Below are positions 31,659 through 41,175 of a stretch of DNA of 64,000 bases, piece by piece. The translations under genes were made by a program, and so were the position numbers. Location of the stretch: positions 1,922,001-1,986,000 of the forward strand of contig NZ_CP173029.1 of NCBI RefSeq assembly GCF_044772865.1, in the 5' to 3' direction. Positions within the stretch are counted from its first letter, which is position 1. Every line of letters begins with the position of its first letter. Source of the DNA: Algirhabdus cladophorae (GTDB taxonomy: Bacteria; Pseudomonadota; Alphaproteobacteria; Rhodobacterales; Rhodobacteraceae). The notes beneath the pieces are model-generated. The model ran no database searches, was not told the DNA's origin, and saw only the letters and a program-made list of their open reading frames with translations.

Positions 31659-32966
31659 TCACCCCTCTTCGTTCAACCGATCCAGACGTGCGCGCACGCT
31701 CAGGCCGTGGGCCTGTAGGCTTTCAGATATGGCCAGCCGTTCAGCGGCGGGGCCGATCCTCTTCAGAGCCTCGGGGGTCATTTGTGCCAGCGTTGTGCGC
31801 TTCATAAAGTCCAAGACCGACAGGCCAGAACTAAAGCGCGCAGATCGTGCCGTGGGCAACACGTGGTTCGGGCCGCCAATGTAGTCGCCGATGGCCTCGG
31901 GCGTCCACGCACCAAGGAATATCGCACCAGCGTGAGTGATCTTTTGCGACAGGGCCACGGGATCGGCGACGCAAAGCTCGAGGTGTTCTGGCGCAATACG
32001 ATCTGACAGCGCTGCAGCCTCATCCAAGGATCCAACAGTCACCACGGCCCCGTAATCACGCCAACTGGGACCTGCGATGGCACGGCGTTCCAGTGTTTCG
32101 AGCTGCGTGTCCACGGACGCAGCTACAGCACGCCCGAAGTCTGCGTCATCCGTGATCAAAATGCTCTGGGCGCTTTCATCGTGCTCGGCTTGCGACAGCA
32201 AATCTGTGGCGATCCAGTCAGGATCATTGTCCTTGTCGGCGATCACCAAAATCTCGGACGGGCCTGCGATCATATCGATGCCAACCTTGCCAAAAACACG
32301 ACGCTTGGCTGCCGCGACAAAGGCATTGCCCGGCCCAGTGATCTTGTCCACCGGGGGGATCGTTTCAGTACCGTAGGCCAAGGCCGCCACGGCCTGCGCG
32401 CCACCGATGCGGTAGATCTCATCAACACCGGCAATTCGCGCGGCCAGCAAAACCAGCGGATTACAAATGCCATCAGGTGTGGGCACCACAATCGCCAAGC
32501 GCGGCACACCAGCGACTTTGGCTGGTATCGCGTTCATGAGGACCGAACTAGGGTAGCTGGCCAATCCGCCCGGCACATAAAGCCCGGCGGCTGAAACAGG
32601 TCCCCAGCGCCACCCAAGGGTCGCGCCCGCGTCGTCTGTCCAGCTTTCATCCTGCGGCAATTGCCGTTCGTGATAGGCCCGAATACGCGTAGCCGCCAAT
32701 TCCAAAGCCGCGTGATCCTCGGCACTAACTTTGGAAATTTCCCTATCAATTTCAGCAGCAGAAAATGCCAGAGCATCCGCCGTGAGATCCAACCGATCAA
32801 ACTTGGCCGTCAAATCCAGTACGGCCTGATCACCGCGGGTGCGCACATCGGAAATAATCTGAGCGACGACAGCGTCTACATCCGGGCTGTCCTCGCGTTT
32901 GGCCGTCAACAGGGCCGCAAACGCCGCTTCAAAATCAGCGTCGCTGGAATTCAGAAATACGGGCAT
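31659..32966 (-). CDS. hisD: histidinol dehydrogenase
   Basis: 435 residues, standard length. Clear landmarks: GLYVPGGLASYPSSVLMNAIPAK, YRIGGAQAVAALAYGTETI, DKITGPGNAFVAAAKR, MIAGPSEILVIAD, the zinc/catalytic segment SQAEHDESAQSIL, and RIAPEHLEL...GPNHVLPT. It oxidises histidinol to histidine in two NAD-dependent steps, the last of the pathway. It lies six bases after DUF2948 in the murA-DUF2948-hisD operon, separate from the other his genes at 42-45.6 kb. Confidence 0.96.
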   Translation of the reverse strand: MPVFLNSSDADFEAAFAALLTAKREDSPDVDAVVAQIISDVRTRGDQAVLDLTAKFDRLDLTADALAFSAAEIDREISKVSAEDHAALELAATRIRAYHERQLPQDESWTDDAGATLGWRWGPVSAAGLYVPGGLASYPSSVLMNAIPAKVAGVPRLAIVVPTPDGICNPLVLLAARIAGVDEIYRIGGAQAVAALAYGTETIPPVDKITGPGNAFVAAAKRRVFGKVGIDMIAGPSEILVIADKDNDPDWIATDLLSQAEHDESAQSILITDDADFGRAVAASVDTQLETLERRAIAGPSWRDYGAVVTVGSLDEAAALSDRIAPEHLELCVADPVALSQKITHAGAIFLGAWTPEAIGDYIGGPNHVLPTARSARFSSGLSVLDFMKRTTLAQMTPEALKRIGPAAERLAISESLQAHGLSVRARLDRLNEEG

Positions 32967-32972
32967 AGGTAT

Positions 32973-33455
32973 TTAGTCCTCGGGATGGGAAGGTGCGGCC
33001 TTTGAAGGGGCAATATAGGGCCGTGTGACGTCTTTCAACTGGGCCTCCAGCGTCTCGACCTCCAGTGCGATATCTGCATCCCCAGCCAGATTAATCACAA
33101 CGCGTCCCATACCATCCTCGGCAGGCTCCCATTTGAGATCCAGAACCGAATAAACCATGTCGCTGTCAGACCGGTCCACCCCGGTACTGGAGACTTTCAG
33201 GACGTCCTCAAACACCAACAGCGCCTGCACCCGTTCAAAGTCCCGACCACGGGCAGCGGCAGCATCACGATCCTCCCAGCGAAACCGGTTGACCAACAGG
33301 GCAAAGCGACGCTGTGCGGCTTGCCAGCGGATTTCGGTTATTGGAAAAACAGCGTCTTGGGTCAGGGTGGCGATGATTTGCAAATCATCCGCATCCCGCG
33401 CCATCAGTCGCAGCGGCTTTTCCGCTCCATCCTCAAAAGTTGCGTCTTGGCTCAC
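32973..33455 (-). CDS. DUF2948 family protein
   Basis: 160 residues from a GTG start at 33455 overlapping the murA stop (GTGA). The family pattern PLRLMARDADDLQIIATLTQ, FALLVNRFRWED and YSVLDLKWEP is present. It is a small alphaproteobacterial family of unknown function, located between murA and hisD in relatives. Confidence 0.88.
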   Translation of the reverse strand: MSQDATFEDGAEKPLRLMARDADDLQIIATLTQDAVFPITEIRWQAAQRRFALLVNRFRWEDRDAAAARGRDFERVQALLVFEDVLKVSSTGVDRSDSDMVYSVLDLKWEPAEDGMGRVVINLAGDADIALEVETLEAQLKDVTRPYIAPSKAAPSHPED

Positions 33456-34720
33456 GCGGATACCCGTTCAATTTTTGCGCCAACCGCGCCCAGCTTACGT
33501 TCTACATGCTCATAGCCGCGATCAAGGTGATAGACCCGGTTCACAACGGTTTCACCTTCTGCAGCAAGCCCTGCAAGGATCAAGGACACCGAGGCGCGCA
33601 AATCCGTAGCCATAACTGGCGCCCCCTTCATCCGGTCCACGCCTGTGACTGTGGCCGTGCCGCCTGCCACATCGATATTGGCCCCCATACGGATCAATTC
33701 GGGTGCATGCATAAAGCGGTTCTCGAATATCTTTTCTTCCAACACCGATGTGCCGTCGGCAATGCACAACATCGCCATCATTTGCGCCTGCAAATCCGTG
33801 GGGAAGCCCGGGAAAGGCTCGGTTGTGACATCAACCGCCCGCACGCCGGTGCTGGAGCGTTTTACGGTCAAACCACGTGCATTTTCCGACACGTCAAGTC
33901 CGGCCAGATGCAGCTTTTCGACAAATGCGCCGACCAAATCCAAACGCCCACCAAGGCACGTGACTTCGCCACCCGTAAAGGCCGGGGCCAGCATATATGT
34001 GCCCAGTTCGATGCGGTCGGTGACCACACGGTGGGTGGCCGCGCCAAGGCGGTCAACGCCCTGCACCGTGATGGTCGAGGTGCCGTCGCCGTCGATTTGC
34101 GCACCCATAGCCCGCAAGCAATCAGCCAAATCAACGATTTCAGGCTCGCGCGCTGCGTTGTTGATCACTGTGGTACCTTTGGCCAGCGTCGCGGCCATCA
34201 GGATGTTCTCAGTGGCACCAACAGAGGCGAAATCGAAGTTGACAGTCCCCCCCTTGAGGCCACCTGCTGCCTTGGCATGGACATAGCCATCCTTGAGTTC
34301 CAGTTCAGCGCCCATCGCCTCCAGACCTTTGAGGTGCAGATCCACAGGGCGCGCGCCGATGGCACAGCCCCCGGGCAGCGAAACCACAGCATGGCCATCG
34401 CGGGCCAACATCGGCCCCAGTACAAGGATTGACGCGCGCATCTTACGCACGATGTCATAGTCCGCCGTGTGGTTGTTGATGTCATGGCTCGACATGACCA
34501 ACACTTTGCCGTCTTGCATCGATGTGACTTCGGTGCCGAGGCTTTCCAGCAAATCCGTCGAGGTCTTGATATCCGACAGCCTTGGGGCGTTGGTCAGGGT
34601 CAGCGGCTCTTCTGATAACAGCGTGGCGGGCATAAGCGTCAAACACGCGTTTTTGGCCCCGGCAATCGGGATATCCCCGCTCAACGGACCCGCGCCGCCT
34701 GTCACAACTATCGAATCCAT
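33452..34720 (-). CDS. murA: UDP-N-acetylglucosamine 1-carboxyvinyltransferase
   Basis: 422 residues, standard length. The catalytic loop SLPGGCAIGARPVDLHLKG holds Cys119, the fosfomycin target, and the N-terminal IAGAKNACLTLM carries the conserved Lys-Asn pair. PLWP-like FPTDLQAQMMAML and the ending VYHLDRGYEHVERKL are typical. It transfers enolpyruvate to UDP-GlcNAc, the first committed step of peptidoglycan synthesis. It leads the murA-DUF2948-hisD operon. Confidence 0.97.
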   Translation of the reverse strand: MDSIVVTGGAGPLSGDIPIAGAKNACLTLMPATLLSEEPLTLTNAPRLSDIKTSTDLLESLGTEVTSMQDGKVLVMSSHDINNHTADYDIVRKMRASILVLGPMLARDGHAVVSLPGGCAIGARPVDLHLKGLEAMGAELELKDGYVHAKAAGGLKGGTVNFDFASVGATENILMAATLAKGTTVINNAAREPEIVDLADCLRAMGAQIDGDGTSTITVQGVDRLGAATHRVVTDRIELGTYMLAPAFTGGEVTCLGGRLDLVGAFVEKLHLAGLDVSENARGLTVKRSSTGVRAVDVTTEPFPGFPTDLQAQMMAMLCIADGTSVLEEKIFENRFMHAPELIRMGANIDVAGGTATVTGVDRMKGAPVMATDLRASVSLILAGLAAEGETVVNRVYHLDRGYEHVERKLGAVGAKIERVSA

Positions 34721-34726
34721 GGCCTG

Positions 34727-34909
34727 TTATCCTTTGTTTTTATCTGTTTGGGGTCCTGCAGTCGGATCTGCATGAGACGCCGTTTTTCCTGTGCCCCGCG
34801 CCCGCGCTTGCTGCTTGCGGCGCGCCAAATTCGACTTCAGCGCGGCTTTCAGCCGTGCCTCGCGTTCCGTGGCCGCCTTGGCGCCGGTTTTAGGGGTGTT
34901 ACTGCTCAT
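34727..34909 (-). CDS. small basic protein upstream of murA, function unknown
   Basis: 60 residues, Lys/Arg/Ala rich, with one helix (AATEREARLKAALKSNLARR) and a polar tail. Its stop is six bases from the murA start. Similar short basic proteins occur in this position in Rhodobacterales. No domain or function is assigned. Confidence 0.6.
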   Translation of the reverse strand: MSSNTPKTGAKAATEREARLKAALKSNLARRKQQARARGTGKTASHADPTAGPQTDKNKG

Positions 34910-34992
34910 GGGGTGTGTTTAGCCCAGTCGGCCAAAAGGGTCCAGATTGCGCTTGCACCAATTCCCATTTGAAGCTAATCACCGCCGCACAT

Positions 34993-35068
34993 GCCGGGGT
35001 AGCTCAGTGGTAGTAGCGCGTCATTGGTAATGACGAGGTCGAGAGTTCAATTCTCTCTCCCGGCACCA
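34993..35068 (+). tRNA. tRNA-Thr (GGT)
   Basis: 76 nt with encoded CCA. Acceptor GCCGGGG pairs with TCCCGGC; the anticodon loop TTGGTAA has anticodon GGT; D-arm GCTCAGTGGTAGTAGC and T-arm GAGTTCAATTC are present. Confidence 0.95.
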
Positions 35069-35183
35069 GCCTCCACTTTCGATTAAAATGAACGGTCCGC
35101 AGGTTATTTTAAATCGCTTCGTTGTCGCTTTAGTGCCTATTCACGCCATTGCGCCACTTTCGTGATTGCTCCACTTTGACCCT

Positions 35184-35720
35184 ATGCCCATCACAGTCTC
35201 TTCTCATGATCCGAACTGGAAAGTCGCCTTCGACACAGAAGTGCGGCACATAAAGGCGGCGTTGGCACCCACAGTTATAGACCTTGAGCACATTGGCAGC
35301 ACCTCAATCGAGGCCATCTACGCAAAACCGATCATCGATCTGCTGGGATCTGTGAGGGACTTGCACGCCTTGGACACACACGCCAGCCAAATGGAAGGCC
35401 TCGGCTACGAGGTCATGGGGGCCTTCGGGATCGCAGGTCGCCGCTACTTTCGCAAAACCACAGCACAGGGGATCCGCACCTACCATCTGCATGTCTTTGC
35501 CCAAGGGTCCGAGCAGATCACGCGGCATTTGGCCTTTCGGGACTATCTTCGCGCGCGCCCCCGCGTCGCAAAGGCCTATTCAGACCTAAAACGTCGCCTC
35601 GCGGATGATCCTGCCACCACATGGGATAGCTATATGGAAGCCAAGGACCCGTTCATCAAAACCACCGAAGCCGAAGCGCTGCAGTGGTATGCTGACAAAG
35701 CGGCCCAGGTCAGGAAATAG
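35184..35720 (+). CDS. GrpB-family (nucleotidyltransferase-like) protein
   Basis: 178 residues from ATG 35184; the frame opens earlier with a TTG, but the family begins near ITVSSHDPNWKVAFDTE. The motif IDLEHIGSTSIEAIYAKPIIDLL corresponds to the GrpB helical/nucleotidyltransferase-like core, and LHVFAQGSEQITRHLAFRDYL follows. GrpB-domain proteins resemble pol-beta-type transferases, and one fused form is a dephospho-CoA kinase; a standalone role is not established. It is a single gene between tRNA-Thr and an ABC exporter. Confidence 0.85.
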   Translation: MPITVSSHDPNWKVAFDTEVRHIKAALAPTVIDLEHIGSTSIEAIYAKPIIDLLGSVRDLHALDTHASQMEGLGYEVMGAFGIAGRRYFRKTTAQGIRTYHLHVFAQGSEQITRHLAFRDYLRARPRVAKAYSDLKRRLADDPATTWDSYMEAKDPFIKTTEAEALQWYADKAAQVRK

Positions 35721-35938
35721 TGACCTTGGGGTCTGCGTGGATTTTCGCCCACCCCAATCATTACCCCCTCGCAACCTGTTCGCCCACCTCCTATATGCAC
35801 CCGATGCAGGACCGCCACGGTTCGCCGCACTCGGCACTGTGACGCGGCGGGGTCACTGGACCTGCCCCAGCCACCGCGCTAGAGGTGGCGCAATCTTTGA
35901 CCAACCTGCGCAGGCAGGCTGAACGAAAAGGCAAATAC

Positions 35939-37717
35939 ATGGCAACATCCGGCGTAATGTCTGCCGCGGAAACGCGGGTTTATGGAAAGCGATTGCTCAA
36001 AGAAGCGATGCCGCCGCGCTGGAAGCTGTATCTGCTGTCGGTCGTGTGCATGTTGGGCGTGGCGGGGTTCACCTCGGCTTTGGCCTATTCCACCCGCTTG
36101 ATTGTAAACGATGTTTTTGTCGCTGAAGACACGTCAGCGGCCTACTACGTGGCAGCTTTGGTTGTTGGTGTGTCATTGGGCAAAAGCTTTTTTGGCTACG
36201 TCAATTCGATCATTTCAGCGATGTTCAATCGGTCGATTGTGTCATCTTATCAAAAGCTGCTGTTTCGCAAACTGCTGGCCAAGGACGTGCGTCAGTTTGC
36301 GGGCAAACACGCAGCCATGCAAATGTCGCAGGTCAAACTGTTCGGTGAGGCCTGTGGCAAGACCGTCGTAGGCGCCACCAATAAGCTGTTCTTGGATATT
36401 ATGGTTCTGTTGGGCCTCTTGGCGGTTATGCTGTTACAGGACCCGCTGATGACGCTGCTCAGCGCTGTTATCTTTCCGTTGATCTTCTTTATCGTCTCGA
36501 CCCTGTCGAACCGTGTGCGCGGCGCGGCGGGGGCTGAAACTGAACTGACCGGGGCTTATTTTGCCGTGGGGGCTGAAGCCTTTGAAGGCATCAAAACCGT
36601 CAAAAGCTACGGGTTGGAAAAGAAATCGATCTCAAAGTTCGAAGAGGCGGTGACCGCCCTTGAAACACGGCTGTTGGGAATCGTCAAAATCACATCCGCT
36701 ACGGTGCCTTTGATGGAACTGTTGGGCGGGATCGTTATCGGGGTTTTCGTGGTTTATGCTGCGTGGCAAACCATCACAAATGGCAAAACTCCCGGCGAAT
36801 TTACAGCCTTTATCACTGCGTTCTTAATGGCTTACCAGCCTGCAGAACGGATCTCAAAAACCTGGGTCGAGCTGCAAAAAAGTCTGGTCCACGTGGGCCG
36901 CATGTTCGAGCTGTTTGATGAACCGTCCGATCAGCGCAAAGACGGCACAAAAACATTGCACGACGTGTCCCCTGCTCTTGCATTTAATGACGTCAGCTTT
37001 TTCTACAACCAGAAATCCAAAGCCCTCGACGGGATCGATTTCAGGCTTGAGGCTGGCGATTGGGTGGCTGTTGTGGGCCAATCAGGTGCAGGGAAATCGA
37101 CACTGATTGACCTTGTACAACGCTTTTATGACCCACAAGAAGGCTGCATTGAAATCGGCGGCACAGACCTGCGGGATCTGCACCACCAAGCACTGCGCGA
37201 CAATATCGCTTTGATTTCACAGGATGTGTTTTTATTTGATGGCACGATTGCGGAAAACATTCGCGATGGTAATCCCGAGGCCACGGATGAAGAGGTCCAA
37301 AAGGCAGCGCTGAACGCACAACTGGGTGACTTCCTAGAGACATTGCCAAACGGTTTGGACACAGCCGTAGGGCCAAATGGCAAAGGCCTGTCAGGCGGCC
37401 AAAAACAGCGTGTCGGCATTGCCCGCGCTTTGGCAAAAAAGGCCAAGATCTATATCTTTGATGAGGCAACCAGCGCCCTAGACGGCGAAAACGAGCGCAA
37501 AATTCTGGAAACCTTGGTGCGGGAAATGGCCGACACCACGATCCTGTTCGTCACCCACCGTCCGTCCACGCTGGATTATGTCAACAAAGTCTTGCTGTTG
37601 GAAAAGGGTCATATGACCGCCCTAGAAAGCCCCGGAGTCATGCGCGCCACCAACACCCATTACAGAGCGCTGTTTCACAACGAAGACGCCCCACAGGACG
37701 CGCAAACCAGCGCGTAG
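35939..37717 (+). CDS. ABC-type multidrug/lipid exporter (MsbA-like half transporter)
   Basis: 592 residues from ATG 35939 (AAAGG upstream); a GTG at 35885 would add 18 residues and is a weaker choice. Residues about 30-310 hold six membrane spans of the type I exporter fold. The ATPase follows with Walker A GQSGAGKST, Q-loop ISQDVFLFDGT, signature LSGGQKQRV, Walker B IYIFDEATSALD and switch His in VTHRPS. It should work as a homodimer exporting a lipid or hydrophobic compound; substrate unknown. It is convergent with the CheB-CheR gene. Confidence 0.9.
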   Translation: MATSGVMSAAETRVYGKRLLKEAMPPRWKLYLLSVVCMLGVAGFTSALAYSTRLIVNDVFVAEDTSAAYYVAALVVGVSLGKSFFGYVNSIISAMFNRSIVSSYQKLLFRKLLAKDVRQFAGKHAAMQMSQVKLFGEACGKTVVGATNKLFLDIMVLLGLLAVMLLQDPLMTLLSAVIFPLIFFIVSTLSNRVRGAAGAETELTGAYFAVGAEAFEGIKTVKSYGLEKKSISKFEEAVTALETRLLGIVKITSATVPLMELLGGIVIGVFVVYAAWQTITNGKTPGEFTAFITAFLMAYQPAERISKTWVELQKSLVHVGRMFELFDEPSDQRKDGTKTLHDVSPALAFNDVSFFYNQKSKALDGIDFRLEAGDWVAVVGQSGAGKSTLIDLVQRFYDPQEGCIEIGGTDLRDLHHQALRDNIALISQDVFLFDGTIAENIRDGNPEATDEEVQKAALNAQLGDFLETLPNGLDTAVGPNGKGLSGGQKQRVGIARALAKKAKIYIFDEATSALDGENERKILETLVREMADTTILFVTHRPSTLDYVNKVLLLEKGHMTALESPGVMRATNTHYRALFHNEDAPQDAQTSA

Positions 37718-37733
37718 TGGCCCAAGATAAAAC

Positions 37734-40700
37734 CTAAACCTGACGTTCCTGCAAAAGCCCCAAAATGCGGATCACTTGGCCTTTGTCATTGCTGACAGCA
37801 ACGCCATGGGATTTGATCGGCACTTCGGATCCATCGCGCCGGATAATCGTAGCGTCTAACTCGAACTCGCCGCCATCTTCCAAAACCTTTTCAAAGGCTT
37901 TGGTCACCATCTTGCTGTCTTTACCTGGCTTGTAAAAGTCCAATGCACTCTCAACCTCCGGATCGTAAAGGTCAGGGTTCAGCCCGTGGATATCAAACAC
38001 CCCCGGGGACCAATAAAGCACCTTGGTTCCAACGGTATAATTCCAGTGCCCGATCCCGGATTTTTCCTGCAACAGCTCGCTTTGCTGCAATTGCAGCGCC
38101 AGTTCATTGCGGGCCTCAACAATCTCGGTCACATCCGTGCCCAATGAGAAGATCGAGATCTCGTCAATGGCATTGTTATGGTAGGCAAAGGTGTTGTTTG
38201 ACACCCAAATCGGATCGCCCCCGCCTTTTGGGGTGACCTGTTCTGTCTCTCGCAGAACCTGATCGGGATGCGAGATCAGATATTGGTCCTTTTGCATCAC
38301 GATGTCTGCTTCTTCTTGGGTCATCAACTGGCTCAGGGTTTTGCCCTCGGCCTCGTGACGGCTCACATTCATTGCTTTGGCGGCCTCTTTGGAGATCCGC
38401 AAAATAGTCCCCTCTTTGGTGCGATTGTTCATCAAGAACGGCGACTTTTCGAGGATCAATTCCATGTCCCGCGCCAGTTCAGGGAATTCCATCACCACAA
38501 TCGTGACCCCCAATAATCGCCCGCGCGTGTCGAAAAACGGCGAACAATTGATTTTGAAACTGGAGCCCAGCGAGACGAACTCTTTGGTGCTGGCATGGCC
38601 GATTTGCAGCGCCTCATTGCAGATGGGCCCAAGCGATGGGAACCCTTCGGGCAACGCGCACTGGCTGATGTGGGGCCGCGACAAGGGCAATGGCAGTTTG
38701 AACAATTTGATCGCGGAATGGGTGGCTTGATTGACCTGCAAGGCGCTGTCGACCACCAAAATAGCCGCAGGCGCACTTTCCAAAACCGACACCAATTCGC
38801 TGGTGCGTTCTGCAAGTTCCGTAGAATTAACCTGTAATTCTTCGTTGACTGTGATCAGTTCCTCGTTGGTGGATTGCAGTTCTTCGTTTGAGGTTTCCAG
38901 TTCTTCGTTGGTCGCCTGCAATTCCTCGTTGGTCGATTGCAGCTCTTCGTTGAGCGACTGCAATTCCTCATTCGAGGTTTCCAATTCTTCGATGGTTTGC
39001 TGTAGCGCCTCGCGCGTGGTCGCCACCTCGGCCTCGAGGGTCTGGATCCGATCATGGGCGATTTCCGAGACTTCGGTCGTTTCCCCCACCGGCAGAGTGT
39101 TGACGTCCGCAGGGGCGATATCAATCGGCGAAAACACCACCAGAGCCGCGCGTTCGTTAATCCCTTTGGCATAGATGGGATAGACGTCCAAACGAACCTC
39201 GCGGTCGTCTTCTTTTGACAACAAATGCCGCACGCCCGATCGCATTGTACTGCGCTTGAGCGCAAGGGTGATCAAACTGCGCGCCTCCTCCCGCAAGGGG
39301 GATCGCAACAGGTTGATTTGCAGCCGTAAATTGCTGGTCGCACTCAGTTCAATATATTTCGAGATATCGCCATAGACCTGAATGATCGAATAGTCATCCG
39401 CCACCAGAATCGAATTTTCGCCCAGAGAGGTCGCCAAGGCATCAAAAAGCTGCCTTTCAGAGGACGGGCCTTTGATCTCGGGCCGCTCTACGGTGCGGAA
39501 TTTCTTGGGCGCAGTGAAGGAATTGGACTGGATCCGCGTGGCCACAAAGTCGCGTTTGTTGAGCGTACGCTTTTGATAGATCCGACTGGCGCTTTCGCTG
39601 CGTTGGGCAAACAGATCGTCTGAGCCCGCCACACTTTCGGCAGTGCCCAAAAACAGCAGCGATGTTGACTTCATTGAATAATGGAACCGCGACATAACCT
39701 TCTGCTGCAGACTATTGCCAAAGTAAATCAACAGGTTGCGGCATGAAATTAAATCAACGTTTTGGAATGGCGGATCCTGACACAGGTTGTGTTCTGAAAA
39801 CAGGATCGCGCTGCGCAGCATCTCGATCACGCGCACACCGTCGCCGTGACGCACAAAGTACTTTTCCGCAAGTGGCTTGGGCACATCACTTAAGGCCGAG
39901 GCATTATAGATCCCGCTGCGCGCCATTTGGATCGCGGCGCTGTCAATGTCCGTGGCAAAGATCTGCACTTGGTTCTTAAGCAAAACCTCCGGTCCGCCCA
40001 ATTCTTCGGCCAGCAACATGGCCACCGAATAGGCCTCTTCCCCTGTTGCACAGCCCGGCACCCAAACGCGCAGGCGGCCGAATTTATTCTTTTCCAGCAA
40101 CTCCGGAAGACATTCGCGCAAATCATCAAATTCCGTGCCATCGCGGAAAAACCGCGTCACCGAAATCAGCAAATCCTTGAACAGCGCATCTACCGCATGG
40201 GGGTTACGCCGACAAAATGCCGTGTATTCCTCTTGGGTGTCGATGCCCAAGGCCACCATGCGCCGTTCGATGCGCCGTTGGATCGTCGACTGCTTGTATT
40301 CGCGGAAATCCACGCGCGTGCGGGCCAGCAAAATCTGGAGCAGATCGTCCACAGGGGCCAAATCCACATCATCCTTGCGAAACGCCCTAAAATCACGGGG
40401 GCTCGACAGGATTTTTTCCAAATGCTTACCGATATCCATTGGACGCAGAATCAAATCAACGCAGCCGGTCTCAACCGCAGAAGTTGGCATGCCGTCATAT
40501 TTTGCACTGCTGTCGTCTTGGGCAATGGTGATGCCCCCTGCTTCGCGGATCGCCTGTACGCCATAGGCCCCATCGGACCCCGTCCCAGACAAAATAATGG
40601 CCATGGAATTTGGGCCGTAATCCTCGGCCAGCGAAATCAAAAAGCGATCTACCGAGGGTTTTGGTGACGCGATTTCAGGCGATGGGTCTTCCAGCCGCAA

Positions 40701-40982
40701 CCGCCCGCCTTTGACCACCACATCGGTCTTGGGTGGGGTGACATAGATTGTGTTGGCCTCGGGTTCGATTCCGTCGGACACATCCTTAACGGATAGTTTA
40801 GATTCTCGCCCTACCAATGCGGTCATGAGGCTTTTGTGATGCGGCGACATGTGCTGGACGATCACGTAGGACACGTCGACGTCCGTGGGCAATGTTCCCA
40901 CCAATTCGCGGATCGCCTCTAATCCACCAGCGGATGAGCCGATTCCAACGATCATTGTCTTAGGGTCTGTTTTATTAGCCAT
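37734..40982 (-). CDS. CheB-CheR-PAS fusion protein
   Basis: 1082 residues from ATG 40982. Residues 8-195: CheB methylesterase with GIGSSAGG (Ser), QHMSPHH (His44) and SGTGSDGAYG (Asp137). Residues about 220-480: CheR methyltransferase with the SAM loop VWVPGCATGEEAYS and CQDPPFQNVDLISCRNLLIY. A coiled coil of repeated NEELQSTNEEL heptads follows at about residues 650-720, then two or three PAS domains to the end (the last with VTEIVEAR and GLLQERQV). No histidine-kinase domain follows, unlike many CheB-CheR-PAS kinases. It may adjust receptor methylation according to a PAS-sensed signal, or act on another target. Confidence 0.92.
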   Translation of the reverse strand: MANKTDPKTMIVGIGSSAGGLEAIRELVGTLPTDVDVSYVIVQHMSPHHKSLMTALVGRESKLSVKDVSDGIEPEANTIYVTPPKTDVVVKGGRLRLEDPSPEIASPKPSVDRFLISLAEDYGPNSMAIILSGTGSDGAYGVQAIREAGGITIAQDDSSAKYDGMPTSAVETGCVDLILRPMDIGKHLEKILSSPRDFRAFRKDDVDLAPVDDLLQILLARTRVDFREYKQSTIQRRIERRMVALGIDTQEEYTAFCRRNPHAVDALFKDLLISVTRFFRDGTEFDDLRECLPELLEKNKFGRLRVWVPGCATGEEAYSVAMLLAEELGGPEVLLKNQVQIFATDIDSAAIQMARSGIYNASALSDVPKPLAEKYFVRHGDGVRVIEMLRSAILFSEHNLCQDPPFQNVDLISCRNLLIYFGNSLQQKVMSRFHYSMKSTSLLFLGTAESVAGSDDLFAQRSESASRIYQKRTLNKRDFVATRIQSNSFTAPKKFRTVERPEIKGPSSERQLFDALATSLGENSILVADDYSIIQVYGDISKYIELSATSNLRLQINLLRSPLREEARSLITLALKRSTMRSGVRHLLSKEDDREVRLDVYPIYAKGINERAALVVFSPIDIAPADVNTLPVGETTEVSEIAHDRIQTLEAEVATTREALQQTIEELETSNEELQSLNEELQSTNEELQATNEELETSNEELQSTNEELITVNEELQVNSTELAERTSELVSVLESAPAAILVVDSALQVNQATHSAIKLFKLPLPLSRPHISQCALPEGFPSLGPICNEALQIGHASTKEFVSLGSSFKINCSPFFDTRGRLLGVTIVVMEFPELARDMELILEKSPFLMNNRTKEGTILRISKEAAKAMNVSRHEAEGKTLSQLMTQEEADIVMQKDQYLISHPDQVLRETEQVTPKGGGDPIWVSNNTFAYHNNAIDEISIFSLGTDVTEIVEARNELALQLQQSELLQEKSGIGHWNYTVGTKVLYWSPGVFDIHGLNPDLYDPEVESALDFYKPGKDSKMVTKAFEKVLEDGGEFELDATIIRRDGSEVPIKSHGVAVSNDKGQVIRILGLLQERQV

Positions 40983-41175
40983 TTTCACCGCATCCCACAA
41001 CCACAGCGGTATTATAGGGTGAAGTGGCAAGCGTCACAATACTGCATTACAGACCAAAAAGACGCAGCGACACAAAACAACAGAGCGCGTTAAATTGCCA
41101 AAATCTCAGCTAAGTTAACGGCATCTTAACGTTTATTGGGTTACCTTAAGATCAGCGACGGAGGGCAGTGTGTAA

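Noticed and set aside
33440..34432. 330-residue plus-strand open frame
   Set aside because: It is antisense to murA and has no protein-like features.
38830..39010. Short tandem DNA repeats (TCTTCGTT-type)
   Set aside because: They encode the heptad coiled coil of the CheB-CheR-PAS protein; no separate element is needed to explain them.
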